From positions 186,001 through 250,000 of the forward strand of contig NBAY01000051.1 in NCBI GenBank assembly GCA_002794775.1: a DNA stretch of 64,000 bases, written 5' to 3'. The translations under genes and the position numbers were made by a program. The notes beneath the pieces were generated by a model. It searched no databases. It saw only the letters and a list, made by a program, of their open reading frames with translations, and was not told the DNA's origin. The stretch comes from Porodaedalea pini (taxonomy: Eukaryota; Basidiomycota; Agaricomycetes; Hymenochaetales; Hymenochaetaceae). Positions 34,061 through 46,800 of the stretch are shown here, one piece after another. Each line of letters starts with the position of its first letter. Position 1 is the first letter of the stretch.

Positions 34061-36420
34061 ATGAGCTGGGTCATCAACGATAGTGAGGAAGAAGAAGAAC
34101 TTGACACGTGTATGTTCTCTTGTTACTCGTAATGCCTCGAAACTAATAGCGTTCAATCAGACCTCAAGCCGCCTGAACCGCAGGTGCAAACCCATTCCTC
34201 GATTTCTGACTTCAGCTCGCACGAAATACTGCTTCCCACGGCAGACAAGCCTTCTTCTATCTCAAACTTTACAACCGATAATGCCTTCAACAATACCAAT
34301 GCTGTTGCGGACAGCATCCTCATTGCTTCTGTGCCCGCTCCCGTTTCAGTGAAGCCAAAGCGTCCGAAGCCACGGCCAGCGTATAAGGACCTGCTAGGGA
34401 AACGGACAGTATTGACCAGAGCACTTCTGCTGCCTCTGTGACTGCAAGCGCGATCAACCAGATCAGCCCGCGCTCGTCGCACCAACCTCTTCTCGGTCCG
34501 AGTTTCTCCCTTGACATTGCTGAACGGACGAAGACGCGCAAACGTAATACCACTGGAAGCAGCACTGGCGGAAGAGAACCAGCACGATCCTCTAGTAGCT
34601 TCAGGGGGCCAGGCTCTGCTGCGCAAGGGTCATCGAAGGACGTTATCATTACTATCTCATCAGATGGTGAGCAGGAACGGACCAGCCCCACTCTATCCGA
34701 ACGACCGGTCGAACCACCATGGCCCAAACAGTCGCGTCGGTCTCCAACCTCCCGCGCTCCAGCTATCCTTCATAGAGGAGATACATCCACTCTTCCACCC
34801 TCCGATCCTCCGTCATCAGTAATTATTACCACTCGAGCTCCGTCCCCTTTGTTTGACCACCAACGAATGGATCACGAGAGCACGCCTCCTTCATCACCCT
34901 TCCAGCATAGAAGAGCGAAGCGAAGGGTCATAGATGATGACGACGACTTCTTGGATGATAATATGGATGTTGAAAATGATAAAGCTTGCTCTCCGACCTC
35001 GACTAGAAAGGACATGGAGTCTAGAGTGAAGAAGCAGAAAAAGGACACGGAGAAGAAACCTCGTGAAAGGAAGACGAAGGCGGTTGTTGAAGGGGACACT
35101 GCATCGCTGGCGAAGGCGTCTGCAAATTTCAAGAAACGGCCGTCGAAGGTCAAGGAGAAGGCGCCGGTGCAAGAATTCAAGAGCAAGGAGTTTGTCGAAG
35201 ACTCGGAAGACGATGACCTCCTGCTTGTGCCCAAGTCCTCTAAATCGGCTCCGCACGCCAGTTGTTCCGACCCGGCCAGCGCTGAAATATCAGTGCAGGC
35301 GTCAATCAGCGCATCCGTCCAACCTTCTATGCTTGCTCCAACCGAAACGATGCAGGCTTCCGATTCCATTCTTCCTTCGCTCTCAACATCTATGCGACCA
35401 TCCGCGGACGTTTCTGCTCCTCCACCCTCGCCATCCATTCAGCTGGTATCTAAATCTGATAAGCGGGAAGAAGAAACGGGCGGCGCCAGGCGACTCGAGC
35501 TCTGGTGCCGCTATTAAAGGAGATGCGCTTTCCGGCGAGACGGACATTGCCGATTTGAACGGCACAGATAAGTCGGATGTCGCCACCATCGAACCTCCGA
35601 AGAAAGCGAGGAAAGAAAAGAAGGATAAGAAAGGGAAAAAGAAGGCGGAGGTTTTCGTTTTGATAGGTGACGCAGGAAAACAGGGCGCTTCCCCTACTCG
35701 AGGTGACCTTGGGTCTACAGAGCAAGACATCTCCGTAGCTGGAAAGACGCGACCGAAGGCAAAGAAGAGCAGGAAGCAGGGAACTATCATTTCATCAGAC
35801 GAGGATGAACCGGAATTTGCCTCATCTAAGGACAATCCGGTTGAAATGGAGGTTGACAGGACAAAGCCAAGTCGCGGCGAAGACAAGGTACGATTCGAGT
35901 TCTTTACTCTTTCATAGATCATCATTACTGATTCAAGCTATACCTATAGGAAAACGAGGCGCTGTCATATCCAAAGGCCCAATCACAAAAAACGCCTGCT
36001 CCTTCCTCATCCGCATCTGCGTCCGTGGCGCAAGTCCGGCCCTCGAACCCGAAATCACGACCATCGACACCCCATATGCCACCGCGAAGGGACTCGATGT
36101 CTGCGCTCATCCGACGTGTAAGTTCAAAGGTGCAATCTCCGCTTAGCACACCTTCGCCGGCATATGCCCACAGCCCGCTTGTGAAGGCGTCTCGCATGAC
36201 GATCAGCCGCATCGCGCCTTTGCATCCAAACCGGGGCACACCACCTCCGGCCCCACCGCGCCCCCCGGCGCCCAAGAAGAGCAAGAAGATGCTGGAACTC
36301 GAGGAGAAATGGGAGATGGAACTCGCGGAGACCGTCGAAGGGTGGTCGTGCATGGCCGACGATGAACGTGCAGCACTGAGGAGAGCGAAGAGGGATGTGG
36401 AGCTCGGGTACGACGATTAA
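34061..36420 (+). CDS. Lys/Ser-rich nuclear-like protein with two frame breaks
   Basis: Start MSWVINDSEEEEELDT; the intron 34110-34160 (GTATGT...TCAG) joins YLKPPEPQVQ, and the last intron 35888-35949 joins ENEALSYPKAQ. Long coding stretches share a style (acidic clusters such as DDDDDFLDDN, KKQKKDTEKK, IIISSDEDEPE, Pro/Ser-rich linkers) and end in a helical segment LEEKWEMELAETVEGW...DVELGYDD. The coding frame changes at ~34385-34400 and again at ~35445-35465 with no usable GT-AG intron, each equivalent to a 1-nt indel. The gene is therefore either recently broken or affected by sequence errors. Family not recognised; a scaffold-type nuclear protein (for example DNA repair) is a guess from composition only. 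Confidence 0.55.
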
Positions 36421-36579
36421 GAGCCCGCTCTTGCTTCTGCTCTATTCCCTATACCGCTTTGTATTGCTGTCGTCGTAATTAATCGGTGTCACAAGCCGAA
36501 ATGGATTAATCAATCAAGTGTCTTGTTCTCTTGGGACGAACTCTTTCTACCTGGGCCTCTCTAGAAAGTATAATGATAT

Positions 36580-37642
36580 TCATCGCTTGCTGCCCCCAGC
36601 GCTTTCGGCTCCGAGTTCCTCGTTCAAGCGAGATATCTCTGAAAACGCAACTCTTAATTTGTCGAGATCAACATCAATGCTCTCTGCTCGATTTTTCATC
36701 TGAGATGACTACGTTGGCATCACCAAATGGGGATTCAGAGAAAAAAAAACTAACGGAAGATATTGTATCGCTTGCTGCGATGAGCTCGTGATGGTGATTA
36801 TACACCAAGGACTGACGCTCGCTTTCTAGCTGACGGACTTCTAAAGGAAGCCAGAAGTGAAGAAAGTCTTTTAATTAAATAGCAAATCTGGATGACCTCC
36901 GGCAACATACCGGATAGAAGTTCATTCTCCCTCTTCAATAGACTTGATAATGTCGAGGTAGTGATCAACTGCTCATAATAAGACTTCGCGTCAAACGCTG
37001 GCGAGTCTATACCGTATATCGTTAACCCCTGTACAAACATCAGAATGGCACTGAGCGCTCACCGATATCCATTGGGTCGAGTGGCTTGTTAGGGCCGCTT
37101 AACGGCGGAGGCGGACCCACACCCAGTCCATAATGCTTCCTCAACAGATCGCGAGCTCGGGCTTTTCCAGCCGGCTTCGCGCCTGCACTGAAGTTCTCTG
37201 AGGGATGGTCATTCCAGCCATTAGACGCAGCAGCTCCCTGGCTGCTTGCAAGCTTCACGGGATTTGGCCCGGGGCTGAGCGGCGTACTTGCTCGATGGGA
37301 CGTCGGGGCCGGCGCTGCGGAGAGTGTTGAGGCAGGAGAGGGCGTGAAAGAGTGGAGACGTTCGGGGTGAATTGGTGAAGGAGGTGGGCGTGGAATTGTG
37401 CGTGAGCGGGAGGGTGTACTTTGAGGCGTTGAATATGCAGAGTTCGTTGCGGACATGGATGTCGTGGATGAAGAGTAATCGAGGCGTCGGTCGTCGCGTG
37501 ATTTCGGCTGTCGATCATGGCGATCATGCGCGGATCCTTTTGAACAGCAACCTTCAATCGTCCGAGTCATGCTTTCTGCCCAGAAGTGCCAGTGCTGTTT
37601 ATCACGTCTCTGGTCTGCATAGATCGGTGCTGCTGGACACAT
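36580..37642 (-). CDS. VPS51: VPS51, GARP/EARP tethering complex subunit
   Basis: Subunit of the complex that tethers endosome-derived vesicles at the trans-Golgi. Exons 37642-37063, 37006-36911, 36840-36755 and 36699-36580 give 293 aa with all phases consistent. A Ser/Pro-rich N-terminal third precedes the conserved RARDLLRKHYGLG segment, then LDPMDIDSPAFDAKSYYEQL (across intron 1), TTSTLSSLLKRENELLSEVR, LESERQSLVYNHHHELIAAS and a final coiled-coil ESIDVDLDKLRVAFSEISRL. This matches the Vps51/Vps67 N-terminal domain. The product is short, as in many fungi that lack the long animal C-terminal region. The exact start is uncertain (ATG at 37642 or 37570). Confidence 0.88.
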
Positions 37643-39000
37643 AGAACCTGATATATGTTTTCAAGGCTGACTTTTAACATTTGTATATGTTATGTATGTA
37701 CTTTTAGCTTCTCGCGACTAGTACTGCTATGTACTCGCGAACTTCGGTTAACACATTCCGCACATACCCACTCGAATCCAAACTCTTGCTCGAGGTCAAT
37801 CAGTGTCTCCGGATAAGAGTGGACTGCGATCTGCGAGGTAGCTGAGGCTCAGACTTAATGCGATGACTCTGTGCTTTCTAAACTCGTTTCTTATTCAGCA
37901 TCATACACAATTGTACCTCAGATATAAGATTGGACATCATATTCTGCTGACAGTACTAGCGACTATTACTGGAAACTCGTTTATTAAGGGTTGATTACAA
38001 GAATATAAAATTTCACACAAGTTATGAGAAGGCAACCACGGAAGAGTGAGAAAGAGTCAATCGTTGTCAATTCAAAGAAACATTTCTCGTCCTAAATGCT
38101 TACTACCTTGTCTTCTACCAGTCTCACATCGACCATTTTTTACTGTCGTACATACAATAGCAGTCACTGGAACAGCAAGAGGGAGAAACGGCATCTTCAC
38201 ATTCAGACGCTGTTCGGTTCACATAAAGCGGCCAGAAATAATAGTACTAGTAAAAAACTTCGCCCCGCAACAGTCGTTGAGGCGCCTTCTTCTTCCTCTC
38301 CTCAATAAGTTATTTATAAAGGCAGGTTGTAGCCGAGATCGCAGCGCAAACGATCATAGGACCTCATGAACGTTCATAGGAAGACAGCTGGCACGTTCGA
38401 AGCGTCCAAGAGCATGACAAAAGCGAGAAAAAGTAATCGAGAAGCTAAATGCGGATCCCCCATCTAACGAAGATGATCATGAAATCTCAGAATCTAAGAG
38501 CATTTGAGCTTGTCATCAGCTAAAAGGAGTACGGCAATGATCAAAAAAAGTCGAGTCATCATGAATGTCCATCAAACCTTGGACCTGGTCCGGTCACGTA
38601 GCAAAAATGCTGACTGTCGCGACAGACGATAGAGATAAAAGCTGAATAAGTTAAAAGTGTTTCAGGCACATCTTGAGCATTCCTATCCATCACTACAGAG
38701 CGATATCATGATGAAATGTGCAAATGAGCTCCTTCTGGAAATGGACCCACAAAGGTGCAGACAAAGGATATTTGTTTGGTGATGTGCACGTGATCGTGCT
38801 CGTGGCTCAAGATCAGCCTCGCGGCAGGTCAGAAGTCGTGCCTCCCTTCCTCTGCCCCCATCACATTCCCCGTTTCCCCAGGCCACCATCGAGACGCGTT
38901 TATAACAAGACGCGTCGACATTTTATCTACCAGCTTCACTCGTTCTTTCTGTTCTTTCTATTCATCTCGGACACCATCAGACATTTAGCCCACAGCAATA
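37643..39000. other. Long divergent intergenic region
   Basis: 1.36 kb between VPS51 (-) and the 39001 gene (+). No gene is supported. The segment 37,660-38,700 is AT-rich with scattered short frames; the last 150 bp carry ACGCGT boxes and CT-rich tracts. Confidence 0.5.
38894..38915. promoter_or_regulatory. Paired ACGCGT (MCB-like) boxes
   Basis: Two ACGCGT hexamers (38894-38899 and 38910-38915), 16 bp apart and ~90 bp before the ATG at 39001. In yeasts ACGCGT is the MluI cell-cycle box bound by MBF at G1/S. Four more copies lie inside the first intron (39291, 39301, 39309 and 39337). Confidence 0.45.
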
Positions 39001-40713
39001 ATGCACGCAAGCCGGCCCACTCAGTTGTCTTCCCTGTCTCTCGTCCTTCCGCACCCCCCACTGCCCAAAAGGACCTCGTCAATTCGCTCTTCCAATGAAT
39101 CGTTTCCCTCACCGCGTACACCACGGACCAGCATAGGCCTCTCCTCACCTAGTCTCTTCAAGCTTGATTCAGCTGTGCCTAGGCGAAGCACAGACAGCTG
39201 GAACAGCTCTGTTCACGATGGTGGGGACGATGACATGGAGTGGGAATGGACGGCTGAACAGTTGGCACTCTTGAGCAAGGTGAGTCAGCTACGCGTTTGG
39301 ACGCGTGGACGCGTGTTGCGGTGCTAGACGTGACTGACGCGTCTTTGTGTGTTCTAGACACTTGACGCCTTACCGTCTCATTTGCTCAGTCCATTCAATG
39401 GGTCCATACCACCTGCGAATGTTCTAGATAAGATCTCTCGCAGTATCATACACGCCAAAGATCCTTTGGAATGGCCGCATTCCATCCGGTCGACGCGCAT
39501 CAAGCTACTCAAACTCGCGCGTAGTCGTGTTGAAGAAAATGCTGTGCTGGTGGGAAGACAGTCATCCGACTCGACTTCTGATGTTCTCCAGCCCACTACG
39601 AATGTTCCGAAGAAGCCGCTCTATCGACAGTCAAGCATGGACTTTCTCAAAGGCAATACACTAAAGAACGAGAAGAATATTGATCGGTGAGTTTCGGAGT
39701 CCCATATGTTCTTGCCGCATTTGACCGCGTACCCTCTTAGTCTTTCAACTCGCCTCCAGAAAATCGATCGAATAATACCAAATCCAGCGTATGCTTACGA
39801 CCGTAATTCATCACGCACTCCTTCCCCTGCCCCAGCGCAACGTCGTCCGCTTAGTATGGGCGAACCGCCGTGTACTCCAAGGACTCCCAACTCGGACGAC
39901 AATGCCTACCGCGGACCGTCCTCATCTCTCTCAGGCAGTCGCGGATCAAGGCTGCGCCGCTCTACAACTACACTATCGGGTCTACCGACAATACCATCGG
40001 GCATAGCTAGCGATTGCATCTCCGCTGACAGGCCCAGCGTCTCACGCGTTCTCAAGGTGAAACGATCGGAGTCGTTCAGTTCTCCGAACTTCAACAGTCT
40101 AGGCCATTCGCTAAAGCGTGCTCCATCTTATGGAAGCGTCTCGAGCCGAATGAGTGTTGATGATCAGAAGGAGAATTCACCTCAGCTTGCTAGTGCCAAC
40201 TCCGAGCTCGATATCTACCCATCAAGTGATGATGAGGAGAAGGTTAGGAGCCGCAAGGTTAAGAAGCAGAAGACGGCCGGCGCGTCGCCGGCAGATCACC
40301 TGCATCAGGCCAAGAAACCGAAGGCTTTGCCCAAGACCTCCTCCGCTGCTACTCTCAAAGCCAGCGGGACCACAACCCCAAAGAAAGACGCGCGCCCTCG
40401 CAAAACATCCGCCAAGAAAATTCCACGCACATCCTCCGTGTTTGGTGCGGAACTCCCGAACCCACAGCCAGAGCCCGCTCCTCCTGCGACGCACATTGAG
40501 CATCTTGGCTCCGAGCTCCTGTTCATGCTTCCGGATGAGAACATGGAGCTTCCGCTGGCAACACCGAACAAGCGACTGCGGCGAGTGAAGACAGCGAACT
40601 TCCCGCCGCGCATGAAGAGGCGCATCTCGTTTGGACATCTGTCTGCGCCTGCCGAAGGCAGCGAGTCGGGACACACTGGCGCCGGGCTCGGAAGCGCCAT
40701 TCAGCTGCGCTGA
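39001..40713 (+). CDS. Conserved-looking hypothetical, basic and Ser-rich (possible nuclear)
   Basis: Exons 39001-39279, 39358-39686 and 39741-40713 give 526 aa with consistent phase. Residues ~80-130 contain an ordered helical block (MEWEWTAEQLALLSK, then TLDALPSHLLSPFNGSIPPA and VLDKISRSIIHAKD), likely the conserved core. The rest is Ser/Pro-rich with many RTPSP-type sites, a KKQKTAG and KRLRRVKTANFPPRMKRR basic cluster (nuclear localisation), and DQKENSPQL. The KEN motif (in QKENSPQ) could be a destruction signal recognised by the anaphase-promoting complex, which would fit a cell-cycle protein and the ACGCGT boxes. This is inference; the family is not recognised. Confidence 0.75.
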
Positions 40714-41969
40714 GCTCACGTACACTCAAGTCAAATTCAACAATCGCAGGTAGACCATAGATGCATCTACTACTTGTGCGAGGAACTATACATCAATGCT
40801 GCCACAACACATTGATCCAACGCTTTTCATTCACCTCTTACTCCACGCTCTCTCTACGCTCATCAGAGCTCTCCCCCATTCATTGACTCGATTGGTTACT
40901 CATCACTCCTTACTCTTCGTCTTGATTCGGCTTCTGTGCATATATTTTTATCGTCGCGACGACACTTCTCTCGCGCGGGATTTGGAACAACAGCGTCCGC
41001 CCATCGGATGGGATTTCGACTGGATTCGATCTTTCACCGAATTGTTTATACGCATCTGACCCCATCAAAACTCTCACAAGAATCTTTCAGCATGTACTGT
41101 TACCGCCTTTGGATACTGTTCGACGTTCCTCGCTTTCACCATACTTATGGTGTTCTGCCGATGGACGGACTTGCATTCCTTCAAGCTGTCTTCTCGTATC
41201 CCTCTTCACATCTGTCCTCTCTATCCCCCACCCCCTCCCATTCTTTTTTCCCCGTCCACAATGAGGTGTTGTGTTGTGTTGTTGCAGAACAGAAAACCGA
41301 ATCTTCCTAATGTATTTTGAAAATTTGCATCCTAGCCAAATTCCTTGCTTAGTCTCACTTGAATCCAGATTTCAGTCATTCCTTACCCGCTTTTGAATTA
41401 CACCTTTCCCCTGTACAGTACACTCCCCGTTCCCATTTGTTTCTCTTCGACCTCCTTCGTTCGTTCGTTTCTCTGCCCCTATCTCGTTCACACCCAACCG
41501 CTTAACGCAGTTATCTACTGACCTTACACCTGATCTTCTGTTCTACGATCAATCCCAAATCCGTCCCGATAAATCTGCAGGCCCCTTCATAATCAGTTGC
41601 TCCCGTTGCATACCATGTTTGCTTCACTCCGTCATTACGTATGTACATTGAGAAATGAAAGGCGTCTTGCACTCGAGTGTTATTAATATTGGCATCTCAG
41701 AATGAATTGAAATATGACAGGCGCGATGTGGATGAAGGCAAGTGAACCAGACACACAGGAGTACTGGTTACTGCGATTGTATACGCAAGCTATACTGCAA
41801 GCAACGGCAGTTAAAGGAATTCGAGGATTGATGTAGACTAATTGCTACGCTCCTGATTCGCTTACCGAGTGGAGATAATATCACGATTAGGAGTGCCTAA
41901 ATAGCAGGACGAGACAGATAGACGCACCCATTAGCATCCACACACCCCTTCGACCCAAGTTCTAGTCCT
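40714..41969. other. Intergenic between convergent genes
   Basis: 1.26 kb, pyrimidine-rich on the plus strand, containing several long CT tracts (41,210-41,250 and 41,450-41,480) that look more like promoter leaders than 3' UTRs. No coding pattern is convincing; a non-coding transcript is possible but unsupported. Confidence 0.4.
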
Positions 41970-42344
41970 TCATTCTGCGTCCGCGGCACCTTGGCGCCGC
42001 GCTGCGATCTCTGCGCGCTTCTCCGCAATGAGTTCTGCGGCTCGTAGGTCCCACTTGTACGCCCAATATCCTCCATACCCGAAGACTCCCATTGCAATGA
42101 CATGCCCACCGAGGTCTGTTGAGAGTGCCAAGTTCATGAACGATTTGATCACCTAGTCCAATGTGAAGAAATCGGACACACTTTCAAGAGGGTTGCGCTT
42201 CTGGATGCTGAGCTGCCCTATACGGGCTGCGAGCCCTAGAGCTGAGAATCCAAGGATATTGGAAAGGAGAGCCATTGCTCCGTGGTTGAGTTCGTCGAGA
42301 AGACCAAACCCGTAGTGAGCGTTGTGGGTGACAAAGTGACGCAT
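41970..42344 (-). CDS. Small mitochondrial-like membrane protein with in-frame TAG
   Basis: The frame from ATG 42344 (MRHFVTHNAHYGFGLLDELN) reads through to 42153, meets TAG, and continues in the same frame to a stop at 41970. Both halves look coding: HGAMALLSNILGFSALGLAAR and, after the stop, GGHVIAMGVFGYGGYWAYKW, two hydrophobic segments, then a charged ELIAEKRAEIAARRQ tail. Together they would give a ~120-aa two-TM protein of the size and style of mitochondrial inner-membrane accessory subunits (for example of complex I); this is inference. The TAG replaces a position where CAG (Gln) would fit (TLD-x-VIKSF). A 27-nt GTGTCC...CTAG segment could be excised in phase, but that is shorter than normal fungal introns. 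Divergent from the TPR gene, 130 bp away. Confidence 0.5.
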
Positions 42345-42474
42345 TATGTCACAACGTGTGCATGTCACGCTACATTTGAGGCGTTGCGGCGCAGACGCGT
42401 ACACGGTGTTCTTTACATCACACTTTCACGATCTTTCATCAGCTTGTAACTTTCTCAGAGAAAAGAGACTGAGA

Positions 42475-43525
42475 ATGCCGGAGAGTGCACAGACTGTAGT
42501 GAGCCTCGAGGAGGAAATCCCTCCGGAGAGGATGGAGATGTATCTTCAGGGGAAAGAACTTAAAGAAGCCGGGGACAGGGCGTTCAGGGAGGACGCGCAT
42601 GCAGGTATGTTGCAGTGTTCAATGTCCCCGCAACAGTCACACTGACACATCCTCTGATATAAAGCTTTGATTAAGTACCATAAGGCATGTATCCAATGTT
42701 TGCAGGCGTTCTCTCGCTAACTTCCAAAATCAAGGTCGTGCTGCACTGGAAGGGTCTAAATCGGTATGCTCTTTCTTCATTATCAACATTTGATATTTCC
42801 TGACCGCCTTATCAGACAGAACCCTGCAACGGGCGGCGGTCAAGATGACTCCAAACCAAAGAGTCAGGTACGCCACTTTGTACTACCTCGGACGCCACCT
42901 AAACTTACGCGCGCGTCTAGCTCGATGAAGAACTCGAAAAGGTGTACTCAAATATGTCCGCGTGCTATATTAGGCTGAAGAAGTATGACCGGGCAATAGA
43001 GACTGCAAATCAGGTCTGTTACTTCATTGTGTCTTAAAGCATATGTTGAGTAATTTTAAATATCAATTTATATCGTACAGGCTCTCGCACTGAACAAGGA
43101 AAACCACAAGGCACTATTTCGTAAAGCTAAGGCATACGGCGAGCAGGGCTTCTTTGAAAAGGCTGAGCCGATTTTGAAGGAGCTTCTCATCAAAAACCCC
43201 GCCGGTGAATCATTGTTTCTTAAAATATATTTGACTCAGATTATTGATACAATTGATTGATTAACCAGAGGCACCAGCAATCAAGGCTGAGCTAGACACT
43301 TTGCGTGCCAAGGATAAGGAGCGCGAACGAAAGGCTAACAAGAAGCTTAAAGGTTAGTTTTGAATTCCCCAAACCCCAAGTTGTTTACGACTAAAAGCTT
43401 TATGCATAACAGGATTCTTGAACTCTACCAAAGAAATATTCGATGCTGAGTCTGCACCTACTCCAGAAAGTGCCGCAGACGGAGACTCGTCGTCTGCGAA
43501 GATCGAAGAGGTCAAGGACGAATAA
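42475..43525 (+). CDS. TPR-domain protein (FKBP/immunophilin-like TPR)
   Basis: Seven or so small exons. MPESAQTVVSLEEEIPPERM, then a first helix pair ELKEAGDRAFREDAHA-ALIKYHKA, then LDEELEKVYSNMSACYIRLK, KYDRAIETANQALALNKENH and KALFRKAKAYGEQGFFEKAE, three tetratricopeptide repeats in the order seen in FKBP/AIP-type TPR domains that bind Hsp90 or Hsp70 tails. The C-terminus is Lys/Glu-rich (LRAKDKERERKANKKLKGFL) and ends ...EEVKDE-TAA. There is no peptidyl-prolyl isomerase domain, so it is a stand-alone TPR co-chaperone-like protein. Exon edges for the smallest exons (~42664-42850) are approximate. Confidence 0.75.
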
Positions 43526-43808
43526 AGTGTGTGCTAATCTATGAAATCTTAATATCGTCATGTATTATTTGCTGTCTTTTCATTCCATTTAATCTGGTCT
43601 ATGTGCTGTCGTAGCTTGTACCCACCCCAAGCACCTACTAATGAAAAGCTCTGATTCTGAATCTTGGTCTTTTCGGATGCACGTGACTTGACGCGTCGCG
43701 TGTTTTATTCTCAAGTTTGTCCCAGTTTGTCTTCTAACTTTGACCCGGTCGAAGAAGCACTCGATATGCTCACATAAGAGCTGCTTGCTCTCCTCCGCTT
43801 TTTACACC

Positions 43809-46800
43809 ATGTCTCACAAACATGAAATCAACTCCCAGACGATGTCGCTGTCCCGACGCGTCCTCAACGCGTACCACGGTCGTGTTTACTCGCTATTCGA
43901 CTATCTCGCACATATCTCGCACATCGCTGCTCATACCGCTTTCAATCGTCTTCCGCAAATAGAAGACGAGAAAGCTCTTCATGATTATCTGCTTAGGCAT
44001 TCGGACCCGCCAGTGTACCGCGACTTACTGACGAAATCGCTTGTGGCTGGATCGGCCGCCAAACGCGACGCAGGGCAGGTCAAGACGAGTCTGAGGGTTA
44101 GCATGCCATCATCATCTATGACAGAAGTATGTTCGTCCCTTGAAAACATACTCGCTCCATACTTTTCTTACAACGGTTCCTCTACGTAAAGTTAATCGAC
44201 AGAGCGCATGCGCGACTCTTCGCGCGTACTCGCAAGCCCTCGAACGTGATAACGACAGGGTATCGCTCTGTTCGTACTTATCTCCCATAAATCTCTCGCT
44301 TCGTTATCAATGACTCCTCTGACATACTAGCAATAGGCTGAGCATAGATCCGAGACTGGAAAAGGAGGTGCTGGCGGCGGGAGGCAGGGCGTTACAAACT
44401 TCTTCGTGAACACGCTGGTCACCGCTCTGCAAGCACCTGAGTGGTGCTTGCTGCTCAAACGGTCAGTACACATGTATCTACATTGAGTTTATTTTTGTTT
44501 CTTTAGTCTTGTGAAGTTACTGATGTCAAATTGCTGTTTCTTTTCTAGAGTGGGCGATGCAATTATCCTTCATCTCCTAACTGAAACATCCATCTATGTC
44601 TCCTTGCCTAATGATTGTTACTGCCAAATGACAGGCGCACCAATCATCTACACTATGCCTCCACTTTCTTTGCTGAACGTGAAGGCCTTAGAAAGGGTCG
44701 CCGATTGCGGAAAGCCCGAAAACGTGCATTCTCGGAAGCGCAGGGCCCCTGCTTCTGACGAAGGTGGCTTGACAAGACCTACGAAGCGTCAGAAAAAGGA
44801 TACAGAAGTCCATGCGCGGCCACCTGACAAGGGAATAGCAAAGCTTATTCTAAAAGAGTAATTAAAATTATTGTCGAAAGAAATCGTCGCTAATATATTG
44901 CCTCTCATTCCAGTCGTACTGCTGCTATGATACCGATTGCTCGGACAACCATCTTTTATGCAAGACCTCGCAGACATGCAAAATCAGGACGGATCCTTCT
45001 CGGGCTACCTCCCGATCGTAAGTCTCAACAAAGTTCAATGCTTTACAGACTCGAGAATAGCTTTGCAGATATTTTGAACCGAATGGCGACAAAGGCTTGG
45101 CGTGTTTTAAAAGGCCTCTCAGAGGCGAACGGCGATGAGAAAATCGACATGAGGCCTGGAGACCGTAACGGTGCACTCGAAGCGCGGCATCTCTCAAAAT
45201 ACGTCTTCCCATTACAATACCATCTCGACAACGCATACTCCATTCACCCCGATCGATTACGAGAGGAGCAATTTATGAGGTTTAAGTTTGTGAACAGAGA
45301 ATCTGAGATAGAGGTACGTTCGTATAGTCTGTTGCTTTAGACCACTCTCTCACAAGAGTTGTTGCGCTCAGATGAAAGGTACCTGCAAAACTCCAGCACG
45401 CTTAAAGAGCATTTTGCCTCTACTCGGACAACTGCATTCTCGGCACACGAAATGCGGTTACAAGTCTCTTTTGAACAAAATATGTCCATCCAAGGTATGT
45501 ATCGGATCAGCGATATGATTTCATAAGAGTAATGCGATTGCGATGTTTCTAGCTTAGACCAGATCACAAAGATGAGACGACAGACAGTAGCTCCATTTTA
45601 GAACTCATCTCAGAAGAGGTCTCAGGAGAATATCTTCAGACGCAAATGAACTTCACGATGAGCGATACCACGTCGCTTTCGATATTTGGTCAAGAACGGG
45701 GAAGCGTTAGTAGTCGAGGTGGTATAAAATCAGTTTCGAGAGCACAAGCCCAGATGAAGCTTAAACCAAAATTCGCGGAGTTTACTTGTAGTCTTGCAGA
45801 GGTGTATTTGTATGTCTGCACCGTAACGCGAGAGGTCATTCCTTATGCGCTGTGGGGAAGCGAGCGAAATCGTAGGGCGGCGTTACATCGTGTGTAACCC
45901 GTGCTCATATTTTGGTCCGTGTACTGATCGAACGCTAATTATATTCACCTCCGTGGGTAGATGCCAAGCAAATAATAAGCGGGCGTCGGCATGAGGGAAC
46001 GACGTTGCATAATGTCATGCAAGGAATCAGCACGAGCGAATGCGATTGGCTTATCCCTTCTGGAAAACATTCGCAGAAGCTTAATCAATCCGAAGCTGAG
46101 ATGCTAAAGCGTCGGGAGTTACTTCAAGAGTTCATCCTCTGGTATTTTGACCAGTTCTTGCTTCCTTTATTGCGAGTACGTGCTTATCTCTCTCTTGAAC
46201 TGACCTACGAATCCCTCAACATAATGCTCTCTTCGCAATAGACGACCTTCTACATCACCGATTCATCCGCCTATCGGAACCGTGTACTATATTTCAGACA
46301 AGACGACTGGGACGTTCTATGCCGGCCTCTGCTCGACCGGTTATCTGCAACAACGTTCCAGCGCATCCACCAGGTACGTTGCTTCTTCCTTACCTTCACA
46401 AACAAGAGACGATTCAAAACAGAGTGAAGCCGAAGAACTTCTGCAGCAACGCAAGCTCGGCTACTCGTTCGTCCGACTCTTGCCGAAGGATAGCGGTGTG
46501 CGGCCGATTGTCAACTTGCGCAGGAAGAGAAGAGCCCTGTCGGACAACCCGTTTGATCAGGGCCAGTCTATAAACCAGATCTTGGCCGCTGCTTTCCAAA
46601 TTTTGCGGTATGAACAGGTCAGGCCTGCTTTTAAGCGTATGCGGGACTATACAAATTCTAAATGACTGCACTGCGAAACAGACGATGCAGGCGGAGAAGC
46701 TTGGCGCATCTGTTTTCGGGCCTAACGAAACCTATGTTCGCCTGAAGGAATTTAAGAAGAAAGTCGCGGATGCGTCGGGCAAGATGTTAGAAATTCAAAC

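Noticed and set aside
34872..35925. Minus-strand frames of ~180 aa opposite the 34061 gene
   Set aside because: They mirror the Lys/Asp-rich plus-strand gene, and their Ser/Phe-rich composition is typical of antisense shadows.
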